Source: Peltaster fructicola (taxonomy: Eukaryota; Ascomycota; Dothideomycetes). From it: DNA of 64,000 nt. The stretch covers positions 806,001-870,000 of the forward strand of contig CP051141.1 in assembly GCA_001592805.2 (NCBI GenBank), written 5' to 3'. Made by a program: the position numbers and the translations under genes. Positions 42,668 through 52,746 of the stretch are shown here, piece after piece. The notes beneath the pieces were generated by a model, which had not been told where the DNA came from, did not search any database, and saw nothing but the letters and a program-made list of their open reading frames with translations. Position 1 is the stretch's first letter. Every line of letters begins with the position of its first letter.

Positions 42668-44120
42668 TCACAGAATCGTCTTCTCGATGAGCTCAATGCC
42701 GTATTTCTCCTGCAGCTTGACGCGGACAGGCTCTGCAAGCTCTGGTGTGACAGGAGCCAGGATACCAGTCTGCTTGATCTCTCCGTCCAGGACCATGAGC
42801 ACGGCGACAGCGCATGGTACACCGACGAGCTTAGCCATGGCACTGTAGCCATCGCTGCCTTCTGGTGCACCATATTCGCAGAGTGTAGAGGTACGGGTCT
42901 CTTTCTTGCCATCCTTCCACTCAATGAAAAACTTGTGCTGAAGCATGACGAAGTCCCGCTCGCCTTGCTTGTATGCCATTCTACCCTCCATTGAAGCGCA
43001 GAGAGTGTCAAGTGGAGTGCCTCGAGCATCGATCTTGTCATCGCCGAGTACGCCGAACCATCGAAGACCAGCGATGATGCGCTCTTTCTCCTCTGCATTG
43101 TTGAACTTCGCCTTTGAACTGATACCCGCCAAGAGGTCGCTGTCTGAGGATGAGGATGCACCAAGAATCTTGGCAGTGGCATCACGCCACGCGGTGGTGC
43201 TGCCTGACTTGAGGATGTCGACTTCGTCTATGCTGAGGAAGCCAAGTTCGCTCAGTGCCTGGACGAACGCAGGATTACCCTGGTATCTAAGTGTACCACG
43301 AATGATCGTCTGTGCCTCTGGGATGTTGTATCGCTCAAGGTATGGTGTGCTGTCACGGTTTGGGTATGCATCGAAGGCATAGCCTGGATAGATAAAGTAT
43401 GGCTTGGCAGTGCTCATGAGCTCAGGTCCCTGGGTGGTGACCTTCTGACCATCTCGGTAGAACTGAGCAGTGTTACGTGCTGCCAGAAGCACGCCTCGTG
43501 GCGACCATGAGAACTTGTAGCCCAGTGGGTTGTCAGAGTCCTCTGGTGCTGGGAGACCTCCGCAGTATGACAGGAATCCAAGGATCTTGCCGCCAGCTTG
43601 GTGAACCTCTGAGATGGTCTTGACAGCGTAGAGATGGTCGATACCAGGGTCGAGACCGATCTCATTGAAGACTGTGATGCCGGCATCCTTGGCCTGCTGG
43701 TCGAGAGCGAGCATGGCGTCAGACACATAGCTGGTCGTAACAACGTGCTTCTTGGTCTTGATTGCTGCCTTGATCACATCTGCGTGGAAAGTGTAAGGAA
43801 TGAGCGAGATGACAAGATCGACCTTGGCAATCTCTGCCTCAAGAGCCTGAGCATTGGTGACATCGATTGAGATGGCGTTTGCGTGCTTCAGTCCCTCAGC
43901 AAGCTTCTGTGCGCTCTTCAATGTTCTGCAAGCTTCAAGAGTCAGCGATTGTTGCGGTGAGACAATGATGAATCATACCAACTGTGACTTGCACACCAGC
44001 CTTGTCAAGCTCGACGGCGGTCGGTCGTGTTACGAAACCTGCTCCGAGGAGGAGGACTTTCCTATGTTTGCTCAGTCAACTACACCTAAACGTGACAGAC
44101 CATGCGTACTTTGAGCTCAT
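42668..44120 (-). CDS. LYS9: Saccharopine dehydrogenase (L-glutamate forming)
   Basis: Exons 44120..44110 (11 bases), 44061..43979 and 43932..42668, 452 aa. The penultimate enzyme of fungal lysine synthesis condenses aminoadipate semialdehyde with glutamate and reduces it with NADPH. The three-exon join gives MSSKKVLLLGAGFVTRPTAV (GxGxxxxP Rossmann motif), then VTVACRTLKSAQKLAEG, exactly as in the family. Further on: VISLIPYTFHADVIKAAIK, YVSDAM, FNEIGLDPGIDHLYAVK and SYCGGLPAPEDSDNPLGYKFSWSP in overlapping parts. The 11-base first coding exon (ATGAGCTCAAA) is easily missed by gene callers. It lies tail to tail with the FMO gene, 127 bases apart. A Gcn4-like site lies upstream. Confidence 0.94.
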
Positions 44121-45199
44121 TTTGTTTGTGAAACTGATTGTGAGCAGTGAGTTGTGTTCCGGACGTTTTCCAATGACTCTACCACGCAAATTCTGAAGGC
44201 ACATCCTTCCTGAATCGGCTGGGGACTCCCCGCTATCGGTGTATCACAAGTCAACATCTTTGTTGCTGCACATCGTTTCTACTGCTTGCAATACTTGTTG
44301 TCTGAGTCTGTGAGGATCTCGATGGCATCGTCGAGAGTGTTTAGACTCAACAGCAGAGCTCGATAACGTGCTCGACGATGACGACTTCCTAGCACCAGCC
44401 TCGAGACAAGTCACCACAAGGAGTCGATCAGCACATATTAGACAGAAACAGGATCAGTTGATTGCCATGATAAGACCATGCAGAAGATGCTAACACCTTG
44501 CCTCATGGAACCGGCATCACTGCTGGTCAGGTATGAGCATCAGAAGGCGCTCCCTTTCTGCTAGCAATAAGGGCTGAGCGATGGGTTGGTGATCTCTAGA
44601 AGGTCATTGGAAGTCATCCAGCCACGCAAGCAATGACGATGGACTTTCGCCTCAGGATCCCATGCCTCGATCTTAGCAAGGCACAGTCGGAATAGTCAAG
44701 CTTCTGCTTCATAGGGCAATGGTTCAACATATTGCACCTGCAGGGTAATGGCTTGTTCTGAGCTCTGGAAAGTGTATAATGAACGAGCAGACAAGGTGGA
44801 AAGGAAGGGACCACGCAACAAACAGAGAGGACAACCCAGGCGCCAAGGACAACGTGTCTGTTCATATGAGGAGGTATTCCAAAGCTGCCATGTGAACCAT
44901 CATGAAGAACAGTCCACATCTTGGCGAACATGCTGCAAGACCTTGTGGTGTGCATCTCGCTTGACGTGGTGGGAGTGCCGTATCCGATCTGAGTGTAATC
45001 CTGTCTCGTAAACTCAGCACAAGCTCTGTTCAACCACTCCTCTAGACATCGGCTCGCAGCGTGGAGAATCAACTGTCAAATGGCTCTCAACGGCAAAGCT
45101 ATTGCATGTCCGTGTAGCTCAGAAATTGCAGTGACACGCCACTTCACAGCATGACAGAACCAAACGTTACCAGATGCTGAGATCTGTGGTATGTTATGC
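44121..45199. other. 1.1 kb gene-free stretch
   Basis: Apart from the Gcn4-like site at its left end, nothing is recognised. A 152-codon minus frame (44614..45072) is Cys/His-rich and looks accidental. Confidence 0.4.
44173..44180 (+). promoter_or_regulatory. Gcn4/CPC1-like site upstream of LYS9
   Basis: ATGACTCT lies 53 bases upstream of the LYS9 start codon, in the leader or core promoter. It is the variant known from the yeast HIS3 promoter (one change from TGACTCA). Lysine genes are classic targets of general amino-acid control. Single site, so modest support. Confidence 0.35.
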
Positions 45200-45691
45200 T
45201 CAGCTGAACATGACTGCCTTCCGGTCCAGAGGCCTGCCATCTGCAGCTATACCCGCACGGCCAAAACGATCCTCGACGTAGAGCCTACGAGCCTCGTCGA
45301 AATCAACGTTCCGTCTCTTCATGATAGCGTAGACTTCGCGCTTTGCGTTCTCGTCCAAGCCACTCCGTGAGTCGCTGGCCTCGATGTTCTCTGCCAGATT
45401 GAAATTGGAGCTGTGAAGACCTGCTTCAGCGTCGCCAGAGAATGTTGTTGGAAGCCTAGAATAGCGTATGCGGTTGTAGGAATGGGAGAGAGTCTCCTAT
45501 ATTATAGGCCCAGTCCGGGATCTCTCCTGGTGCTGTAGGTACGGTATATCTGGAGCGTATGGCTTCCAGATATGGCGTGTAGCGTAGAGAACTGCTATGG
45601 GGTCAGGACCGTCGCTGCTGCTTATTGCCAACAACCTACTTGTAGCGAAGATAAGGAAAAGAAAGGTTAAGGAGTAGAAGATGTAGGCCAT
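45200..45691 (-). CDS. DUF2015 fungal small membrane protein
   Basis: Exons 45691..45640, 45594..45543 and 45455..45200, 119 aa. Rebuilt from splice signals; only part is visible as an open frame. The first exon encodes an N-terminal membrane anchor (MAYIFYSLTFLFLIFAT). The conserved DUF2015 body follows: LPTTFSGDAEAGLHSSNFNL, SDSRSGLDENAKREVYAIM, RRNVDFDEARRLYVEDRF and GRPLDRKAVMFS at the end. The family is restricted to fungi and of unknown function; the single N-terminal span suggests an ER or mitochondrial membrane protein. The second intron (87 bases, GTACCT...TTCTAG) is the least certain part. Divergent from HSH49, 297 bases between starts. Confidence 0.85.
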
Positions 45692-45988
45692 GATAGAGTG
45701 GATGTGGCAAGGCTCAGGATGCGTTCGGATGATGTTGTTCAGATGTAGAAGAAGAGGCCACTGCGGCCTGCTGCAATGCTATAGCATGCGAAGGGTATGT
45801 TGGTGTGTTGGTGAGCAGAACAACAGTTCCGAGTGCTGACGACTACGCCTCGTAGTGGTTGTGAAGCTTGGACCACGCGTTCACGTCATGTCGCGGCCAA
45901 ACATAAATTGTTCTCGAAGCTCGTTTCTAAACAACGACAACAACATAGCACGCTGCTTCGAGGTATCACAACACGAACGATCGCAAAG

Positions 45989-47054
45989 ATGATGCGCCGT
46001 GTGGGAAACAACAGGCACTGGTTAGTCATTACTCCGTCCATATCATCATTCACTAATGCGAGACAGGGAGCAAAACAAGGAAGCCACTGTCTATGTCGGC
46101 AATCTTGACGAGCAGGTTGATCGTGAGATCCTTACCGAGCTCATGATTCAGATGGGCCCGGTGCACAATCTCTTCATGCCACTGGATCGTGTTACTGGCC
46201 TCCATGCAGGCTATGGCTTTGTGACATTCGACAACGAGAAGAGCGCCAATTACGCCATTCTCATCATGAACGGCATCAAGCTCTACAACAAGCCGATTCG
46301 TCTCAACAAGGCCACTGCAGAACGACGAACAACTGATGGCACCCAAACCAACGGTGTTTCAAGCATCGGTGCCGACATCTTCATCGGTAGTCTTGATCCC
46401 TCTGTTGACGAAACCACAATCTACCAGACCTTCAGTCGCTTCGGTTCGTTCCTTGCTGTTCCAAAGGTTGCACGCAACGACGATGGTACCAGCAAGGGTT
46501 ACGCCTTCGTCAACTATGCCAGTTTCGCAGCCAGCGATCTCGCTATTGACAGCATGAACGGCCAGTTCTTCGCCAACAAAGTCATCAGTGTTCAGTACGC
46601 CTACAAGAAGGATGGCAAAGGTGAACGCCACGGTGACGAAGCAGAGCGAACGCTTGCAGCACGAGCCATCGCGAATGGTGTCCATCTTGACATTCCGGCC
46701 ATGCCAGCATTCATTGTTGGAGGCGTTGATCCACAGGCTGCAGCCTACGCAAGTGGTGAGAGGTTTCTGCCTTCGAAGAATCGCATTACATTCATTGACA
46801 TAAACACAGCTCCAAACCCGATGCATATGCATCCGGGCTTTAACATGCCAGCAGCGCCATCCCCGATGCAGATGGGCTTCTCACATCCGCCTCGACAGTA
46901 CGATCAGTCGCCCCTGCAGGCACCAGGAGCGTCAGCGGGTCTTCCACCTCGTCCACCACCAAGTAGTGCTGGCTACGGTGGCCCAATGATGGCTCCTGGC
47001 CTGGCTCCGCCACCAGGTCTGTCGAACATGCCGCCAGGCTACCAAGGTCGATGA
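45989..47054 (+). CDS. HSH49: SF3b subunit 4 (SAP49/Hsh49), U2 snRNP splicing factor
   Basis: Exons 45989..46020 and 46067..47054, 339 aa; tandem ATGs at the start. The spliced N-terminus reads [20 protein letters not shown], as expected. Two RRMs: the first with [16 protein letters not shown] and [17 protein letters not shown], the second with [17 protein letters not shown] and [20 protein letters not shown] Pro/Gly/Met-rich tail follows, typical of SF3B4. The protein binds the branch-site region and SF3b145/Cus1 in the U2 snRNP. The tail-to-tail neighbour is the eL28 gene (230 bases). Confidence 0.95.
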
Positions 47055-47284
47055 ACATTGTGGGCAAGGCGTTTTGGCATTGTCTATAGGCACACGACGG
47101 CGTTCACATGCGCGAATGATACCCATGATTACATGTACATCTGGCGAAGGGTCGACAGTCACAAGGACTTGTCAATTTGATTTCAATATAGACTAATGTA
47201 TGCACCTTCGATGTATACCAGCAGGACCGCTCGAGCTGTTCATGGCGCTCGCAGTCTTCAAACTCTCTCTACACCATATGATAT

Positions 47285-47891
47285 CTATGCACTCTCGCTC
47301 TTCTCGGCAGCCTTCTTTGCCTTTGCGCCTCTTGGCTTTGCTGCTGGGGCGTCCTTCTTCTCACGCTGGCTTAGCTTGACTGCACTTGCACGGGCGACAG
47401 CATGTGCTCGCAGGTCTGATCGGTATCCCTTCTTGGCAGTGCTGTTGACCACGCTTCGGTAGATCTTGCGGCCGGATGTGTTAGAGGAGAATGAGGTGGT
47501 GTGGTGTGCGCGTGCTGGCTTGTTGTGGCGCGAGGTCTTGGTCGTCAGACCGACAGTGTTTGGAGAATCTGCGGTAATGCCAATGGCCTGGGTAGATGTC
47601 AACATGATCCGGGAAGAGTGCTCGCAAAGTGACCGACCTTGTCATTGACGAATCCCTCGTACTTTCGTGCGTGCTTGTTGGTGAGGTTGAATGGATCGCG
47701 GGAGAACTGGACACCACCGTAGCCCTTGCGCTTCACCAGGTAGGCATTGTTGTTGCCTGTACATAAAAGTTAGTGATTGCTCAGGTGAGTTCTGCTAGAA
47801 GTGCACGTCGCATTGCCATTCAAGCAGGATTCCACGTACGAACGATCTCCCAGATCAGGTCGCTTGAAATGTTCTCGATTTGTCCAGACAT
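47285..47891 (-). CDS. 60S ribosomal protein eL28
   Basis: Exons 47891..47840, 47756..47638 and 47587..47285, 157 aa. Reads MSGQIENISSDLIWEIVRNN, then NAYLVKRKGYGGVQFSRDPF, NLTNKHARKYEGFVNDK, AIGITADSPNTVGLTTKTS and HNKPARAHHTTSFSSNTSG, a full eL28. This ribosomal protein (called L28 in mammals) is present in filamentous fungi and lost from S. cerevisiae, one indication that the window is not from a budding yeast. The Ala/Lys-rich tail is normal for the family. Codon choice is C-ending and biased, as expected for a highly expressed gene. Divergent from TOM7, 204 bases between starts. Confidence 0.96.
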
Positions 47892-48095
47892 CTTGACTGT
47901 GTTGCCTCTGTACTGCGGTCTGTAGTGATTGCGCTCGTAGGTGTTGTCAGACCTTCAATGTGCGACCCGCAAAAGTTCGCTTGGCATATATCCAGAGCCT
48001 CAGGCACCAATATTTACCATTAGCGGAGCTCGGGAGAGTTCATCCATGTGCTTTCGATCGACAAGCAAGACGCACCCACAAGACTACACATTAAC

Positions 48096-48406
48096 ATGGC
48101 GTGGCTACAATTTTCCGAAGAAACGAAGGTATGAATGTTCCCATCAGAGAGAAGCATGGCGACTGACGATATATAGGAGCGCATTGCGCGAGTCATCGAT
48201 GTATCTCGTGTCGCAGTTCATTAGTATGGAGACCGGTATCACTCCTGTAGCATGACTGACACTCACGTAGCGGCTACCTGCCTCTGATCATCTACCTTGG
48301 CTGGTCGAGAAGTAATCCACGACCTTCGTTGATCAGGTTCGTCGCACAGGAAAGTCTTGACCACAAGCTGACTTCGAACAGATTGTTCTCTCCTTTGGCA
48401 ACCTGA
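48096..48406 (+). CDS. TOM7: Tom7, small subunit of the mitochondrial outer-membrane translocase
   Basis: Four exons, 48096..48128, 48177..48223, 48271..48336 and 48382..48406, 56 aa. No long open frame reveals it; it was found by translating across GT-AG introns of 45-48 bases. The product starts MAWLQFSEETKERIARVID and continues VAVHYGYLPLIIYLGWSRSN, then PRPSLIRLFSPLAT. This is the Tom7 pattern of a short cytosolic helix, a transmembrane segment with the conserved Gly-Trp, and the NPRP-LIR-SPLA end. All three joins restore conserved residues, including HYG across intron 2 and LIRLFSP across intron 3. Tom7 modulates assembly of the TOM complex. Confidence 0.92.
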
Positions 48407-48590
48407 AAAACTACGATCTCATCAAGATGAACGGAGCACGGGAAGAGCATGTAAGATAGCAGAAGGTACACGGATATGTACAACAAGAGCATGAAAGCAC
48501 GGCGTTGCAAGGGAACAACTGAAGCAGACTGAAGATGAGCTGTCGATAAACACTAGCATCGCATCTGCAATATATCACTCTCCAGCATCA

Positions 48591-51217
48591 TCAACGATGT
48601 CCTTGCGCCAACTTCCCAAGTCGATCTCTGATGTCTCCGAGTCCAGTGACAACAGTGCCCTTTCTTGGCTCTCCAGCTGTAGGACTAGCAGGTCTGACAG
48701 CAGTATTCATAGCTTGTGCCATGGCGCCTCCTTCGCTGGGTGCTGTGATCTTCTCAAGCAGAATTGCTCCCTGGATCTTATCGACTTGTGCAAATTGCTG
48801 GTTAGACACATCGAAGAACTGTTCTCCTTTGCCCTCCGCGGCCAGCCTCATCAATTCTGTCGACTGTCGTAGCTCGTCCAGGCCCTGCAAGAGTGTGTCG
48901 CCCTTCTCGAAGCTTTCAACAAATGTGATCAAGTGGTTGACGTCGAGTGAGAATGCTGTGACGGCTTGCGGCGAAATCCTGCGTACCATGGTGTCCAGCG
49001 GTAGTGTCAGCAGCATCTTGCATGCATGTGTGAGAGATTCGACGTAGATCTGCTTCCTGATCTGCTCTGGTAGCCCAATAAGCACCGAGGACAGGATGTT
49101 CGATAGGTATCTCGTCAGCTCCAGAATGTACGGCGAAGCAGTGCTAGGCACGTATGTGCTCTGCCATTCGTACTCGGCTGTCTCGATCAAGTCATCGATC
49201 TTGCTGTTGACGAGCTCAAAGATGCGAGTCTCTGCCTTCTTCTTGGCCTCTTGGAACTCAACGGTCGCTTTCAGGGTGATCGGACCAGCTTCGCTACTAC
49301 TAGAGCGAGCTTCGACGAGCAGCCCCTCGAGATCGCGGCATGCTTGTTCAAGATGGTCCAGGTTAGTCAGGATCTGTACTATCTGTCCTGGGTACTGGCT
49401 GCTCAAGCGCTGCACAAGAGATCGTGCGACCTTGTTGACAAGAAGATCGTCAAGGCTATCACGTAGTGTGGCATCGATGACCTTGGTATGGCGGAAGTGG
49501 TCATCTGAGAAGAGGTAGATCTGGTTGAGGAAGTTCCGGATGTCGATGCATACCAGTGGGTACATCTGCGAGAATGGGAAGACATGCGGGAAGGTAAGCT
49601 GATCTTCCTGGCCGGCTGGCGGGTTGTACCAGCTAACAGATAGCACCTTGCTGTACTCGTCCGCAGTGTTGATCTGCATAGGCATATAGTCATCACTAGT
49701 GACTATCTCCTCGAAATCGTCACTGAAGCGTGTTCTGAGCAGGGCGCTGTATTTGTCGAAGAGCGTCAGGAGCAAGCTGTCGAGTGAGCTTACATTGTAG
49801 CCCCAGCTGTCCATGGTTTGGATGAAGAGCGCAATGACCCCTTTGACCTTAAGTAGCTTCTCGTCATTGTCGATGGCATGCAATGCGGAGCTGATCAAGG
49901 AGATCGCAGACTGGCACATGCCGTCCCAGAGCTCATCAACGTCAGCCTGAGCTCTAAAGTTCTCTGGCGTCCTTTGCATAGTAGCCCGCTCCACTATAGC
50001 GAAGCCTGCAATGCCCTCGAGCAGGGATGATAGTCCAGAGTGATCGTCATCCTCTAATGACAGCGTTGTAGGCAGCAACAACTCTTTCTGGCGACGTCGG
50101 GTCGCTGCGTACTCAGTCCTGAACTTGTCAGTCTGCCCAAGTGCTTCATGGATGTGCAAGCACTCGAACAGAGGATCAAAGTCGACCTTGACCTCTTCAT
50201 TGTTCAAGACATCAAACTCTTCGCCCTCATCTGCAACGACCTCGACTGCGGAGTTGAGTTTGAATGTGCTCAGGTATGATCCTTCTTCTCCAAACCGCTC
50301 TCTCTGTCTGGCACGGCGTTGTTCGGTATCGTAGAAGGCGACTTCGCCGAGGAATTGCGAGGTCTCTCGGATTCTGTATAGCCAGGTGTTCAAATCGGTC
50401 ATGACTGCTTCAGCGATCAAGCGCTGTATAGCTGGCACAGAGCGCTCTATCATCTCAGCAATCTTGTATCGTGTGACTTCTCTCAGTCGGACGTTCTGCA
50501 GCTCGTCCAAAGCTCTTAGTGCAGCATAGTGGGCTTTCTTACCAAGGAGGTCATGTACCTGGTTTGCAAGTCGAAGCACTTCTAAGCAATCCTTCAACGC
50601 CTGGGTTGCATCATCGATGTTCTGTCGCACACTTCTGCCTTCGACAAGCGCACGCTTTTGTTCAGCCAACTTCTCGGTGCTTGCTTCGATGGACCTGCTG
50701 AGCTCCATAATCTCGCTGGTGAGTGACACCGTGCCCTCTCTGACGTTCTGAAGCTGAGTCACAGAGTTGATGAACTCTTGGTGGTTTGTGTTGCATATCC
50801 GCTCGATCTCGGCCTCGCGATCTGCTGATACATGGTTGAGTGCGAGGATCAGAGGCTGGACCTGATTCTGCATCGAGGCATTCTTCAGAAGAGGTATGAG
50901 TTGGTCGATGTAATCGATCTCCGCGGAGGAAAGTATGATCTAGAAAGCCGTCATTAGCCATATGCTCCAACATGTGGCACTTGCTTGCACGAAGCTCCGG
51001 ACTCCGAAAGGCATCAGCTCTGCAACAACATCACCTGCCCTGCCTTCAACACTTGTAATAGTGTATCAAGCAATCCAGGGTCGTACAGCTCGTACGCTTT
51101 ACATGCTGACAAGTTGCTAGGCTCTCTGCAGGGTGCTGCACTCTCCAAGGCTTGGGTGGCACTCACCTGCTGCACAGCACCTGTGAGATCATCGTAAGGC
51201 TCGATGAGACCAGGCAT
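48591..51217 (-). CDS. SEC15: Exocyst subunit Sec15
   Basis: Exons 51217..51167 and 50939..48591, 799 aa. The 17-codon first exon (MPGLIEPYDDLTGAVQQ) joins IILSSAEIDYIDQLIPLLKN across a 227-base intron, unusually long here. Sec15 links the Rab GTPase Sec4 on secretory vesicles to the rest of the exocyst at hyphal tips. Visible features: an N-terminal coiled coil (NVREGTVSLTSEIMELSRSI), then LGKKAHYAALRALDELQNVR, and the helical-bundle C-terminal half with SWYNPPAGQEDQLTFPHVFPF and MYPLVCIDIRNFLNQIY. The length matches the family. The intron contains an in-frame 54-base stretch that reads as peptide, discussed in the findings. Confidence 0.93.
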
Positions 51218-52746
51218 CTTCGTCTTGGAGGCTCTGCCTGTGAGGTAGGAGCTAGCTGATGTGCTTCGCTGACTGTGAAGTGAGGTTGTCACTGCACACC
51301 CAAGTTCACATGCACCACGTGCTTCAGCGTGTCCTGAAAGTCGCGACTACACAATGTCAGCTCCTACTGTTGACTACATCTTGTCTGAAAGACACACCCT
51401 TTGAGCTGTTGCGGGAACTGACTGGATGAGAGACTGCTCGATGCAGCCGGCTTCTCAATGTCAGTCAGGTACCTGAGCTGCAGTTCAGATCACCAGGCTT
51501 GCTCGAGCTACCCGGAATGCGCTTCGAAGTGGCAGGACACAGGTCTGAGGTGTTTCACGCTGTACGAAGTGTCGCCTTTGTCTCTTCGCCGTGGACAAGT
51601 AGAGACTCCTGCTGATGCTTACAGCTCGACAACCAGGACCACAATCTTCGAAATTCTCTCAGGACAGAAAACTACCAATGGCTTACAACGATGACGGAAG
51701 ACCGAGATGCAATAAGGACAAGATAGACAAGAAGATGCGCACACTGCGGACCTGACGATGGTTGTTGGAGGTCAAAGGATGCGGCTGCACCTGCGATTTC
51801 CCCGGAGACCAGATTACACATCCCGGACGTTTCACTCTGCCCAAGCCGGGAGGCGCCACTACTTGCAGCGATCTTCGACCGTTTTTAGCTTGCAGGCATG
51901 CTACCGGCGCTACAGCCCTATCAAATGTCTGGCGATGACCATTGGCTACGCTGACCTCTCTCGACAGTCGCCCATCTTCGACGCAATCGCAGCGACCGAC
52001 ACTGGCGCTGTGAGCTGTACAGAGGAGAGAGACATGCTGTGGCAACCACAGCTCACTCACGTGACCCACTTCGACCTGTCGCCACTGCAGTCTCGCGCTG
52101 CATTGGCTGATGAGCTCCTGGTGCAGGATTTGTTGGCGCCACAACAAGCATAGCTGCAGCATGACGTCTGTTGACTTTCAGTGTCAAGCAGGTGAACGCG
52201 CTCAGGAACACGACGAGGAGTCGTCTGGCGAGTCTACGAGACGCGTACGATGCCCAGCAGTCTCGCCTGTCCATCGCCATGCTCTCAGCCATCACACAGG
52301 AGGAGTCTCAGGCCTGTATCGACATCGGCGTGACGAAGGCGACGCTCCTGCCATAACGAAGAGCTCACAGTCGTCGCCAATGAGCACTCAGCGCTTGGCG
52401 TATCCACCCAGTGAAAGCTCCAGTTGAGTCTGCTTTGGGACAAGAGGTTGGGAGCTTGGGCGCCGGCGAGCTCTCTACCTCTCTCGTGTGCCCGTCGCGT
52501 TATTCTTCTTCGCTGCTCTTTACACAGAACAACGCACGCTGCTTGTCAATCTTTCCCATTCACATACTCTGTGGCATCATTCCCATAGCAGCACAGCATC
52601 GGCACTCTTTTACCATCATTTCGAGGAGTTCACGCTCCGTATCCCCATCACACAGCTCTTCCAAGAAAGCAGGAAAAAAAATCTTGCATACCTACTTCGT
52701 ATCACTCACCTCGAGTGCGAGCCTGATCTTGAAGAGACAGGCCGCA
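51218..52746. other. 1.5 kb stretch between divergent genes
   Basis: Region upstream of SEC15 and of the Mei2-type gene. Two short plus-strand frames (51938..52153 and 52171..52356) look helical but could not be joined by good splice sites, so no gene is called. Probably promoters and a long leader. Confidence 0.4.

Noticed and set aside
44614-45072. 152-codon minus-strand frame
   Set aside because: Cys/His-rich with no recognisable domain and no conserved start context; looks accidental.
51938-52356. Two short plus-strand frames that look helical
   Set aside because: No donor and acceptor pair joins them in phase, and neither resembles a known family.
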